This document shows positions 61,201 to 64,000 of a stretch of 64,000 nucleotides of DNA, piece by piece. Numbering within the stretch: position 1 is the stretch's first letter; each line of letters begins with the position of its first letter. The notes beneath the pieces are model-generated. The model searched no databases. It was not told where the DNA came from and saw only the letters and a program-made list of their open reading frames with translations. Origin of the DNA: Quercus robur (Eukaryota > Streptophyta > Magnoliopsida > Fagales > Fagaceae); assembly GCF_932294415.1 (NCBI RefSeq), contig NC_065535.1, forward strand, positions 23,524,782 through 23,588,781, written 5' to 3'. A program made the translations under genes and the position numbers.

Positions 61201-62021
61201 TATGTATATTGAGTTCTTCCCTGGAAGTCTTGTCTAATTAAGTATAACTGGTTGTTATTTCCCCAATATTTATTTCTGGATTTTGAATCATTTTTAGATT
61301 CACTACAACTTGACTTTGCCTCTATCCAAAACCTCTGGTGGACCACATGAACTGCCTTTGTCTAAAGCAATATCCTTTGTCATTTCCTTAAGTAATGGAT
61401 TTTCTCTGTTCTCCTTGAATAATCAGCCTCATCATGTGGTTGCTGATTAAATTGAAGAAGCTTAGATAATTGAGTTCTTTATGCTTACTAGCTTGATGGT
61501 GATTTAGCAACTGAAATTTTCAGATGGCTTTGAATTTACATTACCGACTAATTGTGGTTTCATTTTTTGTTCTCCAAATTACTGCTAATTCATTTCTACC
61601 ATGTTTATCCTTGAATCAACATCCAAGTCTAATTTCAAATAATAAATATGGCTTATTCAGGAATAGGATTTCTTCTATGATTTTACTGTCAGTTTTATCG
61701 TCTTAATTTTGTGGTTTCTTCCAGGTTCTTGCAGGAAGCTACTTCTCTGTGGCAGGAGCATTTGTGGGCCTTCTAAAACCAGGGAGGATGAGCATGTTTG
61801 GGATGCTTCTTATAGTATGGGGCCTTGTCAAGGAAGGCATTTTGGGAAGGCCTGTAAATACAGATCCTACGAAAGCTGTATATGTCTATCCAACAATGTT
61901 ACTTGGTCTGATCTGTGCCTTCTCATCTGTAAAGTATGATGTGAAGAAGGTTATTAGAAGTGCCGCTCCACGGCCTGTGGCAAAGCCTCTTCAGAGCTCG
62001 TCAAAATCTAAGCTGAAATGA
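52213..62021 (+). CDS. conserved plant multi-pass membrane protein, function unknown
   Basis: Exons: 52213-52316, 60570-60801 and 61725-62021, 633 nt in all (210 residues). The introns begin GT and end AG. Phrases such as IPLFRVPCRSGMCSTPLHVT, ASEIFPVVVVK and KPGRMSMFG are those of a plant-conserved, uncharacterised transmembrane protein (recognised from memory, not searched). Hydrophobic segments lie near residues 16-35, 57-75, 115-129, 136-148 and 164-182. The end KSKLK matches a KxKxx ER-retrieval signal, so an ER location is possible. Intron 1 is 8,253 bp and contains a full LINE with two nested insertions; intron 2 is 923 bp. The donor of intron 2 (GAG|GTTCTA) is weak, but the joined frame is continuous and the protein looks complete. 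Confidence 0.88.
53804..53820. repeat. (GT)n microsatellite
   Basis: A short GT run followed by T6, inside intron 1 of the membrane-protein gene. Confidence 0.85.
54570..55795 (-). pseudogene. LINE ORF2 C-terminal part (after RT, zf-RVT)
   Basis: Minus-strand frames give the post-RT region (AQAIPTYLMSIFKIPKAICD) and the zf-RVT zinc region (DPKCAVCGLSDETALHILWQC) at 54570-55160, with frame breaks between. Upstream of this, the frame passes directly from the endonuclease-RT linker near 55795, so about a kilobase of RT has been deleted. Confidence 0.85.
55796..57839 (-). pseudogene. LINE ORF2 endonuclease and linker, split by a hAT element
   Basis: A minus-strand ATG (57839) opens MIILSWNCQGLGN, the start of the AP-type endonuclease of plant LINEs, followed by METKL and CLGDFN. 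The frame is carried to the hAT insertion (56197-57205). Beyond it, SDHDPI-like endonuclease ending and the linker (to about 55796) continue. Taking out the hAT element and one copy of its target duplication leaves the reading frame continuous across the join. Confidence 0.85.
56197..57205. mobile_element. non-autonomous hAT element inside LINE ORF2
   Basis: Imperfect terminal inverted repeats start CAGTGCCGGCT (left) and CAGGACCGGCT (right, opposite strand). An 8-bp target duplication with one mismatch, CCTGAGGG (56189-56196) and CCTGGGGG (57206-57213), flanks it. The CAGGGCCGGC-type end is typical of a plant hAT family. The 1,009 bp have no transposase. Confidence 0.87.
58059..59685 (-). 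pseudogene. LINE ORF1 (DUF4283-like), split by a second LINE
   Basis: A minus-strand ATG (59685) opens a frame with the DUF4283 pattern (SLIEKFMTTRPFNVRAAK, then WDDGPWSFENSMLALQRWEK). After the plus-strand insertion (58262-59316) the next conserved part appears as PPMWVQVWGLPFDLI (58250-58190). Lies 5' of ORF2 as in plant L1 elements. Confidence 0.82.
58262..59316 (+). mobile_element. 5'-truncated LINE inserted into LINE ORF1
   Basis: The plus-strand frame 58277-59185 (about 302 codons) is the C-terminal part of a LINE ORF2: the post-RT VRFWQDGW motif, then a zf-RVT stretch (FPWKAIWKVKAPRRVSFFVW and CIMCQHCGETVDHLLLHCEM), ending at a stop. A 3' UTR and a 12-A tail (59305-59316) follow. Short flanks GTTCATG and GCTCATG may be a one-mismatch duplication. 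The frame is still open, so it is fairly young. Confidence 0.85.
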
Positions 62022-62024
62022 ATT

Positions 62025-62145
62025 GAAATGTAATGCTTCTAATTTTTGTTGAAAGTTTCATGTTAATTATTTCAAGTCGTAATGACTTGAAATGTAATGC
62101 TTCTAATTTTTGTTGAAATTTTCATGTTAATTATTTCAAACTTTA
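62025..62145 (+). repeat. 64-bp tandem duplication after the stop codon
   Basis: GAAATGTAATGCTTCTAATT recurs at 62025 and 62089 (64-bp spacing). Both copies continue TTTGTTGAAA or TTTGTTGAAAT and end in TTAATTATTTCAA. It begins four bases after the stop and is probably in the 3' UTR. Confidence 0.9.
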
Positions 62146-62397
62146 GACGTTCCTGCCAAAAATTATCCCGAAGAATTTTATTGCCTTAGTGTTTTTTAAA
62201 ATTCAGTTGTTTCTCCAATATGTCCAAGCAGAAGAGCGCATTGATACATATTGAAATGTAAGGAAAATGGCAAAAGGTTCAATTAGCACTTCCTGTTGTT
62301 TCTAACCACATTGACATTGTGAGAAATTTTCATTTCTAACCCAACATTGCTGCAATATTAATCATTTATCTCGTTAATTTTCCACCATGGCAACTGG

Positions 62398-62640
62398 ATG
62401 GTTCATGGGGGAAACGAATTTAAAATTTTATTTGAGCATGATAGTGGTCACATTCAAATGCATTTAACTGGTGCCGACATGGATGATGCTATCATGTGGA
62501 CAATCTGGACGACACAAAACAAGGTAATCTTTGAAGGCCTAAGACCAGATATCCATCAAGCCATCCACACAGCTGGAAGATATGGGACTGAACTGAATGG
62601 TATCAGCCTAGTGATGAAGATGATCAAGGATGTTCTATAG
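62398..62640 (+). pseudogene. possible LINE ORF2 scrap
   Basis: The 80-codon frame includes IMWTIWTTQNKVIFEG, resembling the WxIWxxRNxxIFEG motif seen after the zinc region of plant LINEs. It is isolated, without the preceding domains. Confidence 0.4.
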
Positions 62641-63610
62641 AAGTAAACGCTACAGATTACCAAAATTTCGTTCAATGTTTAACTTGGCTAGCATTGATAA
62701 TACTGGACACAAACAATTGCAAATCAACGAGGAGGAAAATACTCTACTATTAACAGCAAGAGATGCACGATACACAACCTGGAAGCTAGGATATTCAGAG
62801 AGGTCATTATGCTAATCAGAACAAAGCAGGGAGCTACAGTCCTCCAAATAGGCAGGCTCAGCAAACCAGGCAATGAACCAATAATGGAAGACATCAGAAC
62901 ACTGAAAAGTATGTTCAACCAAATCTACTAACGTAGAGTCCAGCTTTCATCCAATGCACAGGAGCATTGAAGGTAAGCCACACCATAGGTAAAGACATAA
63001 ATTTTCTATCCAAGACCTTGCTAGGTTGTTAACATGGTAGGGGAAGCATATTCCTTGCAATCTACAAACATACAATTTTCTACCACATTTCTAGATGGTC
63101 CAATCAAATTTGTCAAATCAATTTAAAAAGCCAGTTCATCTCAATCTCACATGGTTACTAACAGAACTCAAAAGTGCTTTTAATGTCTGTTAATGTCTCT
63201 TTCTTCACTTTCTTTGTATGCAATTCCCAAATCAAAAGTATGATTTGGATCTTTGATGGAGATATTATCGGATCGCCAACCACATATGAGCCCTTCAATC
63301 CATATTACCTCAAACGGACAAAGGATCAAAGAATTTCCAGAATTTATGAGAAGACATCAATTTTGATCAAATTTGACCAATCTTGATTGGAAATTGGACC
63401 GCTCAACTGGAGTGAATGAGACATCATTTTAAATAGTATGAAATTTCCTTCATTTTGGCTACTCGCATGTCAAAATTGGCTTCAACGAGTGGGATGTTAC
63501 CAAAAAAAAAAAAAACATTTTTTTTAGTTTTGTAATTTTCAAATTTTTGTAAGGGCAGGATGGTAACTTATTTGTATTATTTGTTTTCTTAGTATATAAT
63601 GAACAATTAA

Positions 63611-63750
63611 GGGTCTGTTTGGTAATATTGTTCTAGTAATATTGTTTGTATTTTTTAGAAATACGTGTGAACGAAAAAGTGTGTAAAAATATGTGTAATG
63701 TTGTTTAAACACTGAAAACTGTTGTTCAAAATACACTACCAAACAGCCCC
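63611..63750. mobile_element. 140-bp MITE
   Basis: Inverted ends GGGTCTGTTTGGTA and (opposite strand) GGGGCTGTTTGGTA, with TAA on both sides (63608-63610 and 63751-63753). A 3-bp TAA duplication suggests a PIF/Harbinger (Tourist) type; the G-rich ends could also fit hAT. Confidence 0.75.
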
Positions 63751-63867
63751 TAAACTTTTTGTTTTTTATATTGTATTTTTTTTTTAAGTTGATGCTAAAG
63801 TCTAAAACCATGAATAATTTGTTCTGAATTGAGGTAATGTTTTATAGTAAAATTTTATTTTTATTTT

Positions 63868-63890
63868 ATATATATATATATATATATTTA
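63868..63890. repeat. (TA)n microsatellite
   Basis: A TA run of about 22 bases near the right edge. Confidence 0.85.
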
Positions 63891-64000
63891 TTTATAAAAA
63901 TAAAAATAGTAGTAAACTTAAAATGGTATACCGGTATCGAAATATATCGTTCCACTGGCTAAACTGGTACAGCCTCCAAATATTGACTCCCTTGAGTCCA

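Larger units (their letters stand above)
62022..64000. other. 3' flank and intergenic end of the window
   Basis: Besides the features listed here, 62640-63530 shows no recognised gene. It has a few gag-like scraps that I could not place. Confidence 0.6.

Noticed and set aside
62640..62940. Gag-like scraps
   Set aside because: Similarity is too weak and frames too short to name a family.

Overview
This is AT-rich nuclear DNA from a flowering plant, most likely a woody eudicot. The host genes have small exons, GT-AG introns and plant-type products, and most of the rest is nested transposable elements. The species cannot be fixed from the sequence alone. I see no tRNA, rRNA, organelle insert or CRISPR array. 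Only three host genes are supported. HY5, a light-signalling bZIP factor, is on the minus strand at 7572-9804 (4 exons, 169 codons). OCP3, a homeodomain-type protein, is on the minus strand at 45062-48436 (4 exons, 340 codons). A conserved plant multi-pass membrane protein of unknown function is on the plus strand at 52213-62021 (3 exons, 210 codons); its first intron is 8.25 kb long. For all three, the joined exons keep one open frame from ATG to stop.

Region by region: 1-7571 is AT-rich, with an LTR-like edge, microsatellites and small repeats. 7572-9804 is HY5. 10336-20703 is a complete 10.4-kb Ty3/gypsy element of the Tat type, with a TGTTG target duplication, inserted about 530 bp upstream of the HY5 start codon. 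22670-28726 is an older, internally deleted element of similar layout in the opposite orientation (target duplication ATTAG). 30330-32698 is a non-autonomous hAT element carrying a SINE. 32707-37526 holds MITEs, a possible endogenous caulimovirid scrap and a LINE 3' end. 37527-40761 is a Helitron containing a Mutator-like element that itself contains a solo LTR. 40762-45061 holds a compound GT-rich satellite and a LINE remnant. Then come OCP3, a stretch with an LTR-like region and an odd 22-bp triplicate, and the membrane-protein gene, whose first intron holds a full-span LINE (15-bp target duplication) interrupted by a hAT element and a second LINE. The right end holds small repeats.

The most interesting system is in the 10.4-kb retrotransposon. 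Besides gag-pol it carries a complete four-exon gene on the opposite strand, between pol and the 3' LTR. It encodes a predicted 691-residue protein: an acidic N-terminus, a domain resembling the plant 'putative gypsy type transposon' family, a basic segment and a coiled coil. It has its own TATA box and an upstream G-box. All four exons stay open although gag has a stop codon and a frameshift. The second element (22670-28726) carries a decayed gene of the same kind in the same relative place, also behind a TATA box, and it too has a tandem repeat between pol and this gene. That suggests a conserved convergent-gene architecture rather than chance. Antisense accessory genes are known in some plant Tat-type elements (gene23 of maize Grande, from memory), so the layout has precedent; the function of this protein is open.
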